Origin: Telluribacter humicola
GTDB taxonomy: Bacteria > Bacteroidota > Bacteroidia > Cytophagales > Spirosomataceae
Direction: 5' to 3'
Assembly (NCBI RefSeq): GCF_017355935.1
Contig: NZ_JAFIQT010000005.1
Coordinates: 186,001 to 250,000, forward strand
DNA length: 64,000 nt
A program made the position numbers and the translations under genes. How positions within the stretch are numbered: the first letter of the stretch is position 1; each line of letters opens with the position of its first letter. The notes under the pieces were generated by a model. The model searched no databases. It saw only the letters and a list, made by a program, of their open reading frames with translations, and was not told the origin of the DNA. This document shows, one piece after another, positions 9,872 to 21,725 of this stretch.

Positions 9872-9918
9872 TTTTTGTCTTTGTCATCCCGACGTAGGAG
9901 GGATGACAAAGACAAAAA
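9872..9918. repeat. Hairpin repeat between GH95 and GH43 (REP-like)
   Basis: A perfect 19-bp inverted repeat (9872-9890 and 9900-9918) around the loop gacgtagga. It directly follows the GH95 stop and ends ten bases before the next ATG. The arms end in T and A tracts, so it could act as an attenuator inside the operon. The core TGTCATcccgacg...gATGACA resembles the ends of the element at 15499-15607, suggesting one dispersed repeat family. Confidence 0.7.
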
Positions 9919-9927
9919 TGGCAAAAA

Positions 9928-11625
9928 ATGAAAACATTACCCCTTATGAATAAACAACTTCTCTCTATTGCTCTGGGTCTGTGCTGCGCTGCGCTGAGTC
10001 ACGGGCTGTTGGCCCAAACAACCTTGGTAAACCCCATCCTGACCGGGTTTTACCCTGATCCGAGTGTGGTTCGGGTGGGAACAGACTACTACCTAGTCAA
10101 TTCCACGTTTTCTTACTTCCCCGGCATACCCGTATTTCACAGCAGGGATCTGAAAAATTGGAAGCAGATCGGCAACGTCATCGACCGTCCGGAGCAGATG
10201 GATTTTATGGGTGAACCCATGACACGCGGACTCTTTGCCCCCGCCATCAGCTACTACAAAGATACCTACTACTTGACCTGCACCGACATCGACCACGACG
10301 GTAACTTTGTAGTAACGGCCACAAACCCCGCTGGTCCGTGGAGCAACCCGGTAAAGCTCCCCAAGGTGCGGGGGATTGACCCATCCATTTACTTTGACGA
10401 AGAGACTGACAAGGCCTATATCCTTTATAACAGCGACGCGCCTGACCGCAAGCCGTTATACTCCGGCCACCGGACTATACGGATGTACGAGTTTGATTAT
10501 CGGAACCTGAAGGTGACGGGTGATGAAAAACAACTGGTAAACGGAGGAGTAGACTTATCCAAAAAGCCGGTTTGGATTGAAGCCCCGCATATCCTGAAAC
10601 GCAACGGCTGGTACTACCTGTACGCGGCGGAGGGAGGTACATCGGTCAACCACACGGAAGTTGTGTTACGCAGTAAAGACGTGTGGGGACCATATGTACC
10701 TTATGAACATAATCCGATCCTGACTCAGAAAGACCTGCCCGATGACCGCAAAGACCCCGTTACCTCGGCAGGCCACGCGCAGTTAATAGAAGGGCCAGAC
10801 GGGAAGTGGTACGCGATTTTCCTGGCTGTCCGACCCTACGAGGGCGATTACTACAATACGGGCCGCGAGACTTTCATTGCGCCGGTGGAGTGGAAAAACG
10901 ACTGGCCGATTATCAACCCAGACAGTAAAGAAATAAAGTACGAGTACCCTGTTGATTATAAAGAAGTCAAGCCCAAAGGAACGCTTCCGCAGGCCGGTAA
11001 CTTCAGCTACACGCTTACCTTTGATAAGGAACTTGACCCCGCCCTGCTGTTCATGCGTACCCTAGACAAAAGCTGGTACTCGCTATCCAAAAAGCAGGGG
11101 TTAACCCTGAAGCTAAAACCTGAAACGGTCATGGACAGAGGCAATCCGGCCTTCATCTGCAAACGCCAGCAGCACCTGTTTAGTACCGCCGAAACGGAAC
11201 TGGATTTTACGCCTACATCGGAGAAAGAAAAAGCGGGACTAATTATTTTCCAGGACGAAGGGCACTTCTACTTTTTAGCCAAATCCATGGCGCAGGGGAA
11301 GGCCGTGCTCCAGCTTTTCAAGAGCAAACCACGGGAACAGGACATGGAACTGCTCGCCGAGGTGCCGCTGGCTAATCCCGCGGGTAAAACGGGCCTTCGC
11401 ATTGTCTCCAAAGGCGATTCATACAGCTTTCACGTAGCCACTGACGGAAAGAACTGGACGCTGCTGAAAGACAACGTGGACGCCAGATTCCTGAGTACCA
11501 AAGTAGCGGGCGGGTTTATCGGTTGTGTGTATGGCCTTTATGCTACCTCTTCGGGGGTACCATCTACAAATACAGCTTCGTTCAGCTACCTGAAATATGG
11601 GGGCGATGATCCCATGTATAAATAA
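9928..11625 (+). CDS. GH43 beta-xylosidase / alpha-L-arabinofuranosidase, secreted
   Basis: An inverting five-bladed beta-propeller glycosidase, 565 residues with a signal peptide (residues 1-30; an internal ATG at 9946 would also serve). GFYPDPSVV gives the catalytic base Asp 44, GIDPSIYF the pKa-tuning Asp 151, and WIEAPHIL the general acid Glu 218. The propeller covers about 32-335. The C-terminal half (about 350-560) is the beta-sandwich seen in many xylan-active GH43 enzymes (FTPTSEKEKAGLIIFQDEGH, GFIGCVYGLYA). It would release xylose or arabinose from xylo-oligosaccharides. Choosing between the two activities needs subfamily analysis. It lies between GH95 and a VOC gene in the same operon-like run. 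Confidence 0.9.
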   Translation: MKTLPLMNKQLLSIALGLCCAALSHGLLAQTTLVNPILTGFYPDPSVVRVGTDYYLVNSTFSYFPGIPVFHSRDLKNWKQIGNVIDRPEQMDFMGEPMTRGLFAPAISYYKDTYYLTCTDIDHDGNFVVTATNPAGPWSNPVKLPKVRGIDPSIYFDEETDKAYILYNSDAPDRKPLYSGHRTIRMYEFDYRNLKVTGDEKQLVNGGVDLSKKPVWIEAPHILKRNGWYYLYAAEGGTSVNHTEVVLRSKDVWGPYVPYEHNPILTQKDLPDDRKDPVTSAGHAQLIEGPDGKWYAIFLAVRPYEGDYYNTGRETFIAPVEWKNDWPIINPDSKEIKYEYPVDYKEVKPKGTLPQAGNFSYTLTFDKELDPALLFMRTLDKSWYSLSKKQGLTLKLKPETVMDRGNPAFICKRQQHLFSTAETELDFTPTSEKEKAGLIIFQDEGHFYFLAKSMAQGKAVLQLFKSKPREQDMELLAEVPLANPAGKTGLRIVSKGDSYSFHVATDGKNWTLLKDNVDARFLSTKVAGGFIGCVYGLYATSSGVPSTNTASFSYLKYGGDDPMYK

Positions 11626-11671
11626 AATAGACTAACCAACTTATCCCATATCCTTTGAATTTATCAAAATC

Positions 11672-12190
11672 ATGAAAACGACACTTGTAAAACTCACTAT
11701 TTTAATTTCTTTTCTGGTCGGCAGTAGCGTTCAGGCCCAATCCAATTTTAGCAGCAAAGTAATCGGGATAGGCGTGGTAGTAGCCGACCTCGAACTCTCA
11801 CTGGATTTTTATGTCAACGGCATTGGTATGGTAAAAACCGGAAGTTTTACCATCAATGAAGAATTCTCAAAACGCTCGGGCCTGTCAGACGGGACAGCGG
11901 CTGCCGTAACGATTCTGAAGCTGGAAAATAGCCCCGAAGCTACTGATTGGAAGCTGATGAGCTTTGGTAAAAAAGCCTCGCACTCGCAGCAAAAATTCAT
12001 TCAAGACGATACGGGCATGCAGTATATCACCATCAACGTAAAAGCCCTGAACCCGATCATAGAACGATTGAAGCAAATGAAAGTACCGCTGCTGGGTAGT
12101 ACACCTACGCCCCTGAACGGCAAAACGCACTTTGTGCTGGTACAGGACCCCGACGGGACATTCATCGAATTGATTGGTCCCCTTGACTAG
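11672..12190 (+). CDS. Secreted VOC (glyoxalase/bleomycin-resistance fold) protein
   Basis: A 172-residue protein with a signal peptide (MKTTLVKLTILISFLVGSSVQAQ) followed by one vicinal-oxygen-chelate fold. KVIGIGVVVADLELSLDFYVNGIG and HFVLVQDPDGTFIELIG are the two paired beta-alpha-beta halves; FIELIG holds the usual C-terminal metal Glu. An export signal is unusual for this mostly cytoplasmic fold. It sits inside the xylan-type cluster, where a metal-dependent activity on released aromatic or sugar products is possible but not shown. It is 46 bases from the GH43 stop and 60 from the next start. Confidence 0.82.
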   Translation: MKTTLVKLTILISFLVGSSVQAQSNFSSKVIGIGVVVADLELSLDFYVNGIGMVKTGSFTINEEFSKRSGLSDGTAAAVTILKLENSPEATDWKLMSFGKKASHSQQKFIQDDTGMQYITINVKALNPIIERLKQMKVPLLGSTPTPLNGKTHFVLVQDPDGTFIELIGPLD

Positions 12191-12250
12191 GCCGGTGAGG
12201 TAACTGTTTAAAAAGGAAGGGCTGTTAGACTTACTTTTATCTATTCAACT

Positions 12251-13168
12251 ATGAGGTGTTGTTTATGGAGGGTGTCAGGGGCAAGCGCACTTGCAGTCTT
12301 TTTGCTTCATTCTTTGACCGCACAATCACAGGAAATCATTCCCCTATACTCCGCTGCGGTTCCGAATTCAAAAACTACTGATGTACAGGAGTCGGGGGCG
12401 GAGTCGGGCGTGCTGAGGGGCATTACCAAACCTACGCTGGAGTACTTCAAACCTGCTCCAGACAAAGCTTCGGGGGCTGCTGTCATTGTCATCGCTGGCG
12501 GTGGTTACGGTGTGGTGGTATATAATGGCGAAGGCATCAGCACGGCAAAAGCGCTGGCCGAAAGGGGGGTGGCCGCTTTTGTGTTGAAGTACCGGCTTCC
12601 CAGCGATGCCATCATGGCCGACAAGAAGATTGGCCCGTTGCAGGACGCCCAACAGGCCATCAAGCTAGTGCGGGAGAATGCTGTCAAATGGGGTATTGAT
12701 GCCAGCAAAATCGGCATTATGGGCTTTTCGGCGGGTGGACACCTGGCCTCAACGGCGGCAACGCATTTCGAAAAAGCTTACATTGAAAATACCAGTAACA
12801 CCAGCTTACGGCCTGACTTCCAGGTTCTGGTTTACCCGGTCATAAGCATGCGCGACAGCCTGTCGCACGGCGGGTCGCGGGATAACCTGCTGGGCAAATA
12901 CCCATCGCTACAGGACGTTGAGCTATTCTCCAATGAGCTTCAGGTAAGGGCCAATACGCCCCCAACGTACCTGACTCACGCAGCCGACGATAAACTGGTG
13001 GACGTTGACAACAGCATCCTCTATTTCGAACAGCTTCGACACCAGAAGGTACCCGTCGAAATGCACATCTACCCCAGTGGTGACCACGGTTTCATCTTTC
13101 GTCATCCTGGTTGGATGGAGCCACTGTTTGCCTGGATGAAAGTGAATACCTGGATTAATAGTGAATAA
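12251..13168 (+). CDS. Secreted alpha/beta-hydrolase, acetylxylan-esterase-like
   Basis: A 305-residue serine hydrolase with an N-terminal signal peptide ending near residue 26 (LTAQSQ). The fold begins with the oxyanion-hole motif VIVIAGGGYGVVV, followed by the nucleophile elbow GFSAGGH (Ser 160). The acid and base lie in HAADDKLVDVDNS (Asp) and SGDHGFIF (His). This arrangement is common to the BD-FAE/Axe-type esterases found in xylan loci, which remove acetyl groups from sugars. The preceding context (GH43) and following CE1 esterases support a role in side-chain removal. The start at 12251 is the first ATG of the frame and gives a Cys-rich but acceptable signal peptide. Confidence 0.85.
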   Translation: MRCCLWRVSGASALAVFLLHSLTAQSQEIIPLYSAAVPNSKTTDVQESGAESGVLRGITKPTLEYFKPAPDKASGAAVIVIAGGGYGVVVYNGEGISTAKALAERGVAAFVLKYRLPSDAIMADKKIGPLQDAQQAIKLVRENAVKWGIDASKIGIMGFSAGGHLASTAATHFEKAYIENTSNTSLRPDFQVLVYPVISMRDSLSHGGSRDNLLGKYPSLQDVELFSNELQVRANTPPTYLTHAADDKLVDVDNSILYFEQLRHQKVPVEMHIYPSGDHGFIFRHPGWMEPLFAWMKVNTWINSE

Positions 13169-13182
13169 GCTGTTGACCTGCC

Positions 13183-13204
13183 CCGGAAGGGTGTACCCTT
13201 ACGG
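13183..13204. other. Short intra-operon hairpin
   Basis: CCGGAAGGGT (13183-13192) faces ACCCTTACGG (13195-13204) with one mismatch and a 2-base spacer. It lies between two esterase genes and has no T-tract, so it is more likely an mRNA-stabilising or processing structure than a terminator. Confidence 0.4.
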
Positions 13205-13232
13205 AACCTAACTCTACCATTCCTAGACAATA

Positions 13233-14411
13233 ATGACTATGCCTAAATCCTTATTCCTTCGATGCTGGCTGGCCTGGCTACTGCTCGGCCTGAGCCGTCT
13301 GGTACTGGCCCAGCCACCCCGTGGTCCGCTGGTGGTATCTCCGCAGGTGAATGCTGACAAGACCGTTACGTTCCGGTACCTCGCCCCATTGGCAAACGAG
13401 GTAAAGCTAAGTGGGCAGTTTTTGAAAGCGCAGATGGCTATGACCAAAGATGCCCAGGGCATCTGGAGCGTAACGGTGGGACCGGTCAAGCCCGATATTT
13501 ATCCGTATAGTTTCCAGGTTGATGGCGTTACCACCATGGACCCGGCTAATGTGGCGTTCTTCCCCAACGAGCGCTTCAAAGCCAGCCTGGTGGATGTACC
13601 CGGCAATACCCCCCTGATTCACGCCTTGCGCGAGGTACCCCACGGTTCGGTCAACTACGAGTACTACCCGTCGATGGAGGGGACAACGGGCTCGCTGGTA
13701 GTGTACACCCCACCGGGATACGACCAGGCACCTAATAAAAAGTATCCCGTGTACTACCTCATCAGCGGTACTACGGATACGGAAGAGACCTTCTTCAAGG
13801 TCGGAAAAACCAACCTGATTCTCGATAATCTCATTGCGGAAGGCAAAGCCAAACCAATGATTATCGTCATGCCCTACGGCAACATAGCCGCCCGGGTAGC
13901 CGAGCAGCGGGGTGGAGCCAAGCCCGCCGACCCCACGGGACGCGATAATCCCGAAGCGGTAAAACGGGCTAACGATTTTGCGACGGATTTGGTAAGCAAC
14001 GTCATTCCCTATATTGAGAAGAGTTACCGGGCTATGCCGGGCCGCGACAATCGGGCCATTGGTGGCTTTTCGCGTGGGGGAGGGCAAACACTGCGGACGG
14101 CATTTAGCAACATGGACAAGTTTGCGTGGGTGTGTGCCTACTCCTCGTACCTGTCACCCGAAGAAATGGAGCGCAGCTATCCAGCTATCGTTAGCAATCC
14201 GGCTAACACCAATAAGCAACTAAAGCTGTTGTGGGTGAGTGTGGGAAGCGATGATTTTCTGTACAAAGGTACCGTGGAGTTCATGGATTACCTGAAAGCC
14301 AAACAGGTGAACTACAAGAGCCTGGTAACCGACGGAGGCCATACCTGGATGAATGTGAAAACCTACGTTGCCGCAACCGTCCCGTTGCTATTCCAACCAC
14401 AAATACCATAG
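13233..14411 (+). CDS. CE1-type esterase with N-terminal CBM48-like domain (1 of 4)
   Basis: A 392-residue secreted esterase. After the signal peptide (to about residue 27) comes an E-set/CBM48-like domain (about 30-125; ISSPQV-like VSPQVNADKTVTFRYLAP, PDIYPYSFQVDG). The carbohydrate-esterase-1 / Fes-like alpha/beta-hydrolase domain covers about 140-390. The elbow is GGFSRGGGQ with Ser 280, and the His is in GGHTWMN (His 370). The family includes feruloyl and acetylxylan esterases. It carries an inserted segment of about 30 residues (AARVAEQRGGAKPADPTGRD) that its paralogue at 14415 lacks. The gap to that paralogue is only three bases, so the two are surely co-transcribed. Confidence 0.87.
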   Translation: MTMPKSLFLRCWLAWLLLGLSRLVLAQPPRGPLVVSPQVNADKTVTFRYLAPLANEVKLSGQFLKAQMAMTKDAQGIWSVTVGPVKPDIYPYSFQVDGVTTMDPANVAFFPNERFKASLVDVPGNTPLIHALREVPHGSVNYEYYPSMEGTTGSLVVYTPPGYDQAPNKKYPVYYLISGTTDTEETFFKVGKTNLILDNLIAEGKAKPMIIVMPYGNIAARVAEQRGGAKPADPTGRDNPEAVKRANDFATDLVSNVIPYIEKSYRAMPGRDNRAIGGFSRGGGQTLRTAFSNMDKFAWVCAYSSYLSPEEMERSYPAIVSNPANTNKQLKLLWVSVGSDDFLYKGTVEFMDYLKAKQVNYKSLVTDGGHTWMNVKTYVAATVPLLFQPQIP

Positions 14412-14414
14412 CCC

Positions 14415-15494
14415 ATGAACCGCATTCTATATCTTCTAACCATACTGATGGTAGCGTCGTTACAGGCTCTTGCGCAGCAACGGCCGCCGGCCATCAGTTC
14501 GCCCCAGGTGCATCCCGACCGTAGCATCACGTTCCGGTACTTTTCAAGGAATGCAAAAAAAGTAACAGTTAGTGGTGAGTTTATGAAAGCACCCCTATCC
14601 ATGACCAAAGATACATCGGGCATCTGGAGCGTGACCGTACCTCCTGTCAAGCCGGATATTTATCCTTATAGTTTTTGGGTAGATAGCGTTCAGATTCCTG
14701 ACCCGAATAATACCTACATCTTTGCCAACGAGCGGTTTAAGCGCAGCATCGTTGACGTGCCCGGCGATGGGCCGCTGGTACACTCACTTCAGAACGTGCC
14801 GCACGGCAAAGTTAGCTACCGCTACTACAAATCGGGTACACTGGGCACTACCCGGCAGGTACTGGTGTATACCCCGCCCGGCTTCAACCCCAACGGCAAG
14901 ACCAGATACCCGGTGCTGTACCTGATTCATGGCGGCTCCGACACCGAAGAAACTTGGACAAAAGTAGGCCGGGCTAACCTGATTGCCGACAACCTGATCG
15001 CGCAGGGCAAAGCTAAGCCTATGCTGATTGTGATGCCCTACGGCAATGTGCGTCCGGCTCCCATGGCCGACTTTACCAAAGACATGGTCAATGACATTGT
15101 GCCCTACATTGAAGCCAATTACCCGGTAATCAAAGAAAGCAACGGCCGTGCCGTGGCCGGTTTTTCAGTCGGTGGCGGACAGACGCTGAACATCGGACTT
15201 ACCAACCCGGAAAAGTTTGCCTACGTGTGTTCGTATGCGCCCTATACCGCTACCGAGGAATTTAAGAAGAACTTCACCGACTGGTCACCCAATGCTGAGC
15301 AGATGAATAAGCAACTGAAGCTGTTCACCATCAGCGTGGGTACAGAAGATTTTCTGTACGAGCCGGTAAAGCAGAACATCGCCATGTTTGAAGATAATAA
15401 GCTGGCGGTGAAAAGCTACATCGTACCGGGAGGCCATACTTGGATGAACTGCAAGCAATACCTCGCCACCACGTTACAGGAGATTTTTAAGTGA
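14415..15494 (+). CDS. CE1-type esterase with N-terminal CBM48-like domain (2 of 4)
   Basis: A 359-residue close paralogue of the upstream gene. The signal peptide (MNRILYLLTILMVASLQALAQ) is followed by a CBM48-like domain (ISSPQVHPDRSITFRYFS, PDIYPYSFWVDS) and the alpha/beta-hydrolase domain. The elbow is AGFSVGGGQ (Ser 251) and the His is again in GGHTWMN. The LIHGGSDTEETWTKVGRAN segment matches its neighbour almost position for position, which marks a recent tandem duplication. The Gly-x-Ser-x-Gly variant (FSV instead of FSR) may tune acyl specificity. A composite repeat follows the stop, so transcription of the later genes may be partly uncoupled here. Confidence 0.87.
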   Translation: MNRILYLLTILMVASLQALAQQRPPAISSPQVHPDRSITFRYFSRNAKKVTVSGEFMKAPLSMTKDTSGIWSVTVPPVKPDIYPYSFWVDSVQIPDPNNTYIFANERFKRSIVDVPGDGPLVHSLQNVPHGKVSYRYYKSGTLGTTRQVLVYTPPGFNPNGKTRYPVLYLIHGGSDTEETWTKVGRANLIADNLIAQGKAKPMLIVMPYGNVRPAPMADFTKDMVNDIVPYIEANYPVIKESNGRAVAGFSVGGGQTLNIGLTNPEKFAYVCSYAPYTATEEFKKNFTDWSPNAEQMNKQLKLFTISVGTEDFLYEPVKQNIAMFEDNKLAVKSYIVPGGHTWMNCKQYLATTLQEIFK

Positions 15495-15498
15495 GTAT

Positions 15499-15607
15499 TT
15501 ATTGTCATGGCACCGGCCACCCGGCCCGACGCAGCCGGGCGGCCGGTGCCGAGAGATCTCAGGCGTCAGAAACGATTGAGATTCCTCGTTCCTCGGAATG
15601 ACAAATA
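15499..15607. repeat. Composite inverted-repeat element (REP/MITE-like, about 105 bp)
   Basis: Outer ends TGTCAT (15503-15508) and ATGACA (15598-15603) bracket a strong GC-rich hairpin: GGCACCGGCC (15509-15518) pairs with GGCCGGTGCC (15541-15550), and CCCGGC (15520-15525) with GCCGGG (15534-15539). A second half follows, ending gattcctcgttcctcggaatgaca. This tail resembles short dispersed repeats that I recall from Cytophagales genomes. No transposase gene is linked. It lies between two esterase genes in the same cluster. Confidence 0.7.
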
Positions 15608-15660
15608 ACCTCTTTTGACAGTCTCAAACAGTTTTAAGTTGACTTATTCTTGACCTTTAA

Positions 15661-16800
<1,140 letters not shown>

Positions 16801-16825
16801 GATGTAGCTTATCTATCTTATCTAA

Positions 16826-18772
<1,947 letters not shown>

Positions 18773-18801
18773 AGCGTTCTTAAACCTTAACTCCCAACCC
18801 T

Positions 18802-19917
18802 ATGATTCAAATAAAACAAGTAGTCGCCACCTGTATGGCCGGACTTTTACTGGCTGGCTTGGCATTGCTGCCGGGTACCACGTACGGGCAAACAATTCCT
18901 TCATTAAAAGATACTTTCAAAAACGATTTCGGAATAGGTACCGCGCTCAATAACGCCCAATTCGAAGAACGTGACCCGCAAATGACCCAGTTCATTGTGC
19001 GCCAGTTCAACATGGCTACGCCCGAGAATATCATGAAATCGGCGCTTATCCATCCGAAGTGGGACACATACAACTTCGAACCGGCGGACAAGCTGGTCCA
19101 GTTCGGAAAAAAGCATAACATACTGATCAACGGGCATACACTGATCTGGCACAGTCAGTTACCGCCGTTTATGCGCGGCATGAAGAGTGCAGATTCAGTC
19201 CGGACGTTCTTCAACGACCATATCAAAACGGTGGCCGGACGCTTTGATGGAAAGGTTTTTTCATGGGACGTTGTCAATGAAGCACTCAATGAAGACGGTA
19301 CCATGCGAAAGACCGTCTTTCTGGATTACCTTGGAGACGATTACGTAACCGAGGCATTTCGGTTGGCACAACAGGCGGCCCCCAACACGGAGCTGTATTA
19401 CAATGACTACAACAACGAGCAACCAGCCAAAAGGGCAGGCTGCATAGCTTTAATAAAAAAGATTCAGGCGGCCGGAGTTCGCATAGATGGCGTGGGCATT
19501 CAGGGGCACTGGCACGTAGGGCGGGTACCCTTAAAAGCGATAGAGGAAAGTATTCTGCAGTACGCGGCTCTGGGCTTGAAGGTCATGTTTACAGAACTGG
19601 ACATTGAAGTACTGCCCCGCAATTTTCAGGGGGCCGAAGTAAGCCAGCGGATGACCGCCAATGAACAGTCGAACCCCTACACCGCTGGCCTTCCAGATGG
19701 GGTGCAACAACAATTGGCAGCTGATTACGAATCTCTGTTTAAGCTTTTTTTGAAGCATAAAGACAAAGTCACCCGCGTCACGTTCTGGGGCATAAACGAT
19801 GGAAATACCTGGCTGAACAACTGGCCCATTCGCGGCCGGACCAACTATCCGTTGCTGTTCGACCGGAATAACAAACCCAAGTCTGCCTTTTATAAGGTTG
19901 TTGCGCTTAAGAATTGA
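18802..19917 (+). CDS. GH10 endo-1,4-beta-xylanase, secreted
   Basis: A 371-residue retaining endo-xylanase: a signal peptide (to about residue 29) then a single TIM barrel. ATPENIMKSALIHP (about residues 72-85, starting TPENIMK) and NGHTLIWHSQLPPF are substrate-binding loops. WDVVNEAL gives the acid/base Glu 160, and FTELDIEVLPR the nucleophile Glu 265. VTFWGINDGNTWLNN is the closing barrel motif. There is no carbohydrate-binding module. It would cut the xylan backbone, making oligosaccharides for the GH43 and esterase proteins upstream. It is the last gene of the cluster, after which a possible gene relic and a strong terminator follow. Confidence 0.94.
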   Translation: MIQIKQVVATCMAGLLLAGLALLPGTTYGQTIPSLKDTFKNDFGIGTALNNAQFEERDPQMTQFIVRQFNMATPENIMKSALIHPKWDTYNFEPADKLVQFGKKHNILINGHTLIWHSQLPPFMRGMKSADSVRTFFNDHIKTVAGRFDGKVFSWDVVNEALNEDGTMRKTVFLDYLGDDYVTEAFRLAQQAAPNTELYYNDYNNEQPAKRAGCIALIKKIQAAGVRIDGVGIQGHWHVGRVPLKAIEESILQYAALGLKVMFTELDIEVLPRNFQGAEVSQRMTANEQSNPYTAGLPDGVQQQLAADYESLFKLFLKHKDKVTRVTFWGINDGNTWLNNWPIRGRTNYPLLFDRNNKPKSAFYKVVALKN

Positions 19918-20143
19918 CAGGTACTGTAATTAACCGTTGTCACTTCAAAGTACTATGGTCATAAGTATTCATTCTTGTCTCTGCTTGCCACAGTTTGCTA
20001 CTGTTTTAATCAGGCACAGGCAGTTCAGAGTGAAGTTGTAAATGAATCTGGATTGTGTTGATTAAGCCCGATAACTTATTTTCGCTTCGATGCTACAATC
20101 TACCTTGACGGCAAAGAGCACTCGATTTGAGTCTGATACTGTA
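19918..20143. other. Intergenic region with a possible decayed signal-peptide frame
   Basis: A plus-strand frame running through about 19955-20060 reads YGHKYSFLSLLATVCYCF then NQAQAVQSEV before a TGA. That pattern is like a Bacteroidota signal peptide, but the frame has no ATG and is only about 45 codons long. The nearby ATG is one base out of frame. It may be the 5' remnant of another secreted gene; it is weak evidence. Confidence 0.3.
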
Positions 20144-20189
20144 CATATAAAAAAGCGGGAGGAAACGTTTCCTCCCGCTTTTTTATATG
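20144..20189. terminator. Bidirectional intrinsic terminator
   Basis: A perfect 23-bp palindrome (20144-20166 / 20167-20189), with GC-rich core agcgggagg and A/T tracts. It closes the xylan cluster on the plus strand and the DUF4394 gene on the minus strand. Confidence 0.9.
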
Positions 20190-20201
20190 GCTCAAAAAAT
20201 G

Positions 20202-21725
20202 TCAAAGCCCAAACCCGAGGGCAAAGCCTTTTACTCCAACGGGAAGGCTACCAATTTGGGAAGTACTACCAGTCATCAGGCTAATTTTGTAAAAGCCCGT
20301 TCCGCTGGTGGTAGTCAGGAAAGCATAGGCATCGCCAGTAGTACCTCCTATGTCGAAGCCATTAGCGGCTTCCACCGAGATTCCCAAGCTCCCGATTTCC
20401 TGCAGGCCTCCCGCATTGGGAGGGTCCTGCTTAAATAGTTTGCTTGACTGGCTGTCGATGTCATACAGTACGGTTGAGGTAGCTCCGGCAAAACTATTCG
20501 TGTAAGCAGCTCCGTTAATAAATGGTGTAGGCATACCATTGGCAGGTGTTAGCATACCGTCCTCAATGGTTGCTCCCGTCATGACATTCACCCGAAGGTT
20601 CTGGCGGGTGTTACTCACGATCCGAAGGCGATCAGCGACCGGATTGAAATCTACCCCGAAACTGGTACCATTAAGAGGTACGCTCAATGTGGATAGCACC
20701 GTGGCGGCTCCATTAGATAAATTTATAGTGTATAATATACCGTTACTACCAAGTGCATGAAGCTGGCCATTAGCCGGCCGGAAGTCAATTCCTTCGATCA
20801 TTACCCCGGTTGGTAACATGATAGGTCTGGTGAGGGTGGTAAGCGGAAAAGCTTTGGGGTTGAAAATATGCAATGTATTAGTTCCATCGACTACATACGC
20901 TACAGGTCGGGTAGGGATAGCGATTCCTTTAATAGTACCTGAAGGCAAATCTCCTAACTTCTGTAATTTTCCAGTCGTTAAGTCAACATAGTCCAGTTCC
21001 CATTTACCGTCAACTTGCACAGATGCGATGCCATAGTTGTTGTCGGCAGAAATGTCAAATCCACCCGTTGCGGTGATGTCTAGCCCCAGCGTGCCTATCT
21101 CTTTTAAGCCTCCTGCGTTAGGAGGATCCTGCAGATAGAGTTTATCAGTTGTAGCGTCAATGTCATATAGTTGGGTAGTCATTGAGCCAGCAAAGCTGTT
21201 AGTATAAGCCACAGAAGCTATTATGGGATTGGGATAGCCATTAAGGTTACCATCTGTAGCTGCCACTGCGCCCGTTTCGGGGTGCAGCCGCAAATTCTGG
21301 GTAGTATTGGTCACAAGTCTGATCCGATCAACCGTAGGATTGAAATCGAAACCAACCATCGTGCCTTCTATGGCGGGTGTAAATGGTTCAGTACTCAGGG
21401 CCGTAGCTGCTCCTGACTTGAGATTGATATGATACAAACGGCTGGTACTGCCTACGCCGTAAAGTTGACCGGTAGCCGGACGAAAATCAATGCCCAGCAG
21501 CTTTTCACCGGATTGGAGACCTGTAATTGAGACAGTTCGAAGCGGTGAAGCAGTATTTTTGACATTCAGTTCAAACAACTGATTATCATCAGTTAGGGCA
21601 TAAAAAATTTGGTCAGGTAGCTCGGGTGAAGCGGGAGGCAGGCGGTGATCTTCGCAGGATAGAAGGAAGGATCCTGAAACAAGTACCACGAGTGGTAAGA
21701 ACCATTTTTTTAGAGCGAATTTCAT
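20202..21725 (-). CDS. Lipoprotein with two tandem DUF4394 domains
   Basis: A 507-residue predicted lipoprotein. The start at 21725 gives a lipoprotein signal (MKFALKKWFLPLVVLVSG..LLSC, Cys near residue 24); an upstream ATG at 21758 adds 11 residues. Two copies of the DUF4394 unit follow. Each has GIDFRPA.GQLY/LHALGS, VGFDFNP or GVDFNPVADRLRIVSNT, QNLRL/V, AYTNSFAG and QDPPNAGGLxEIGxLG. The repeats suggest a beta-propeller-like surface or periplasmic domain of unknown function. It converges on the xylan cluster through the shared terminator but shows no functional link. Confidence 0.87.
   Translation of the reverse strand: MKFALKKWFLPLVVLVSGSFLLSCEDHRLPPASPELPDQIFYALTDDNQLFELNVKNTASPLRTVSITGLQSGEKLLGIDFRPATGQLYGVGSTSRLYHINLKSGAATALSTEPFTPAIEGTMVGFDFNPTVDRIRLVTNTTQNLRLHPETGAVAATDGNLNGYPNPIIASVAYTNSFAGSMTTQLYDIDATTDKLYLQDPPNAGGLKEIGTLGLDITATGGFDISADNNYGIASVQVDGKWELDYVDLTTGKLQKLGDLPSGTIKGIAIPTRPVAYVVDGTNTLHIFNPKAFPLTTLTRPIMLPTGVMIEGIDFRPANGQLHALGSNGILYTINLSNGAATVLSTLSVPLNGTSFGVDFNPVADRLRIVSNTRQNLRVNVMTGATIEDGMLTPANGMPTPFINGAAYTNSFAGATSTVLYDIDSQSSKLFKQDPPNAGGLQEIGSLGISVEAANGFDIGGTTGDAYAFLTTTSGTGFYKISLMTGSTSQIGSLPVGVKGFALGFGL

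Noticed and set aside
9742-9924. Antisense frames in the GC-rich glycosidase genes
   Set aside because: These are shadows created by codon bias; many overlap true conserved domains on the opposite strand.
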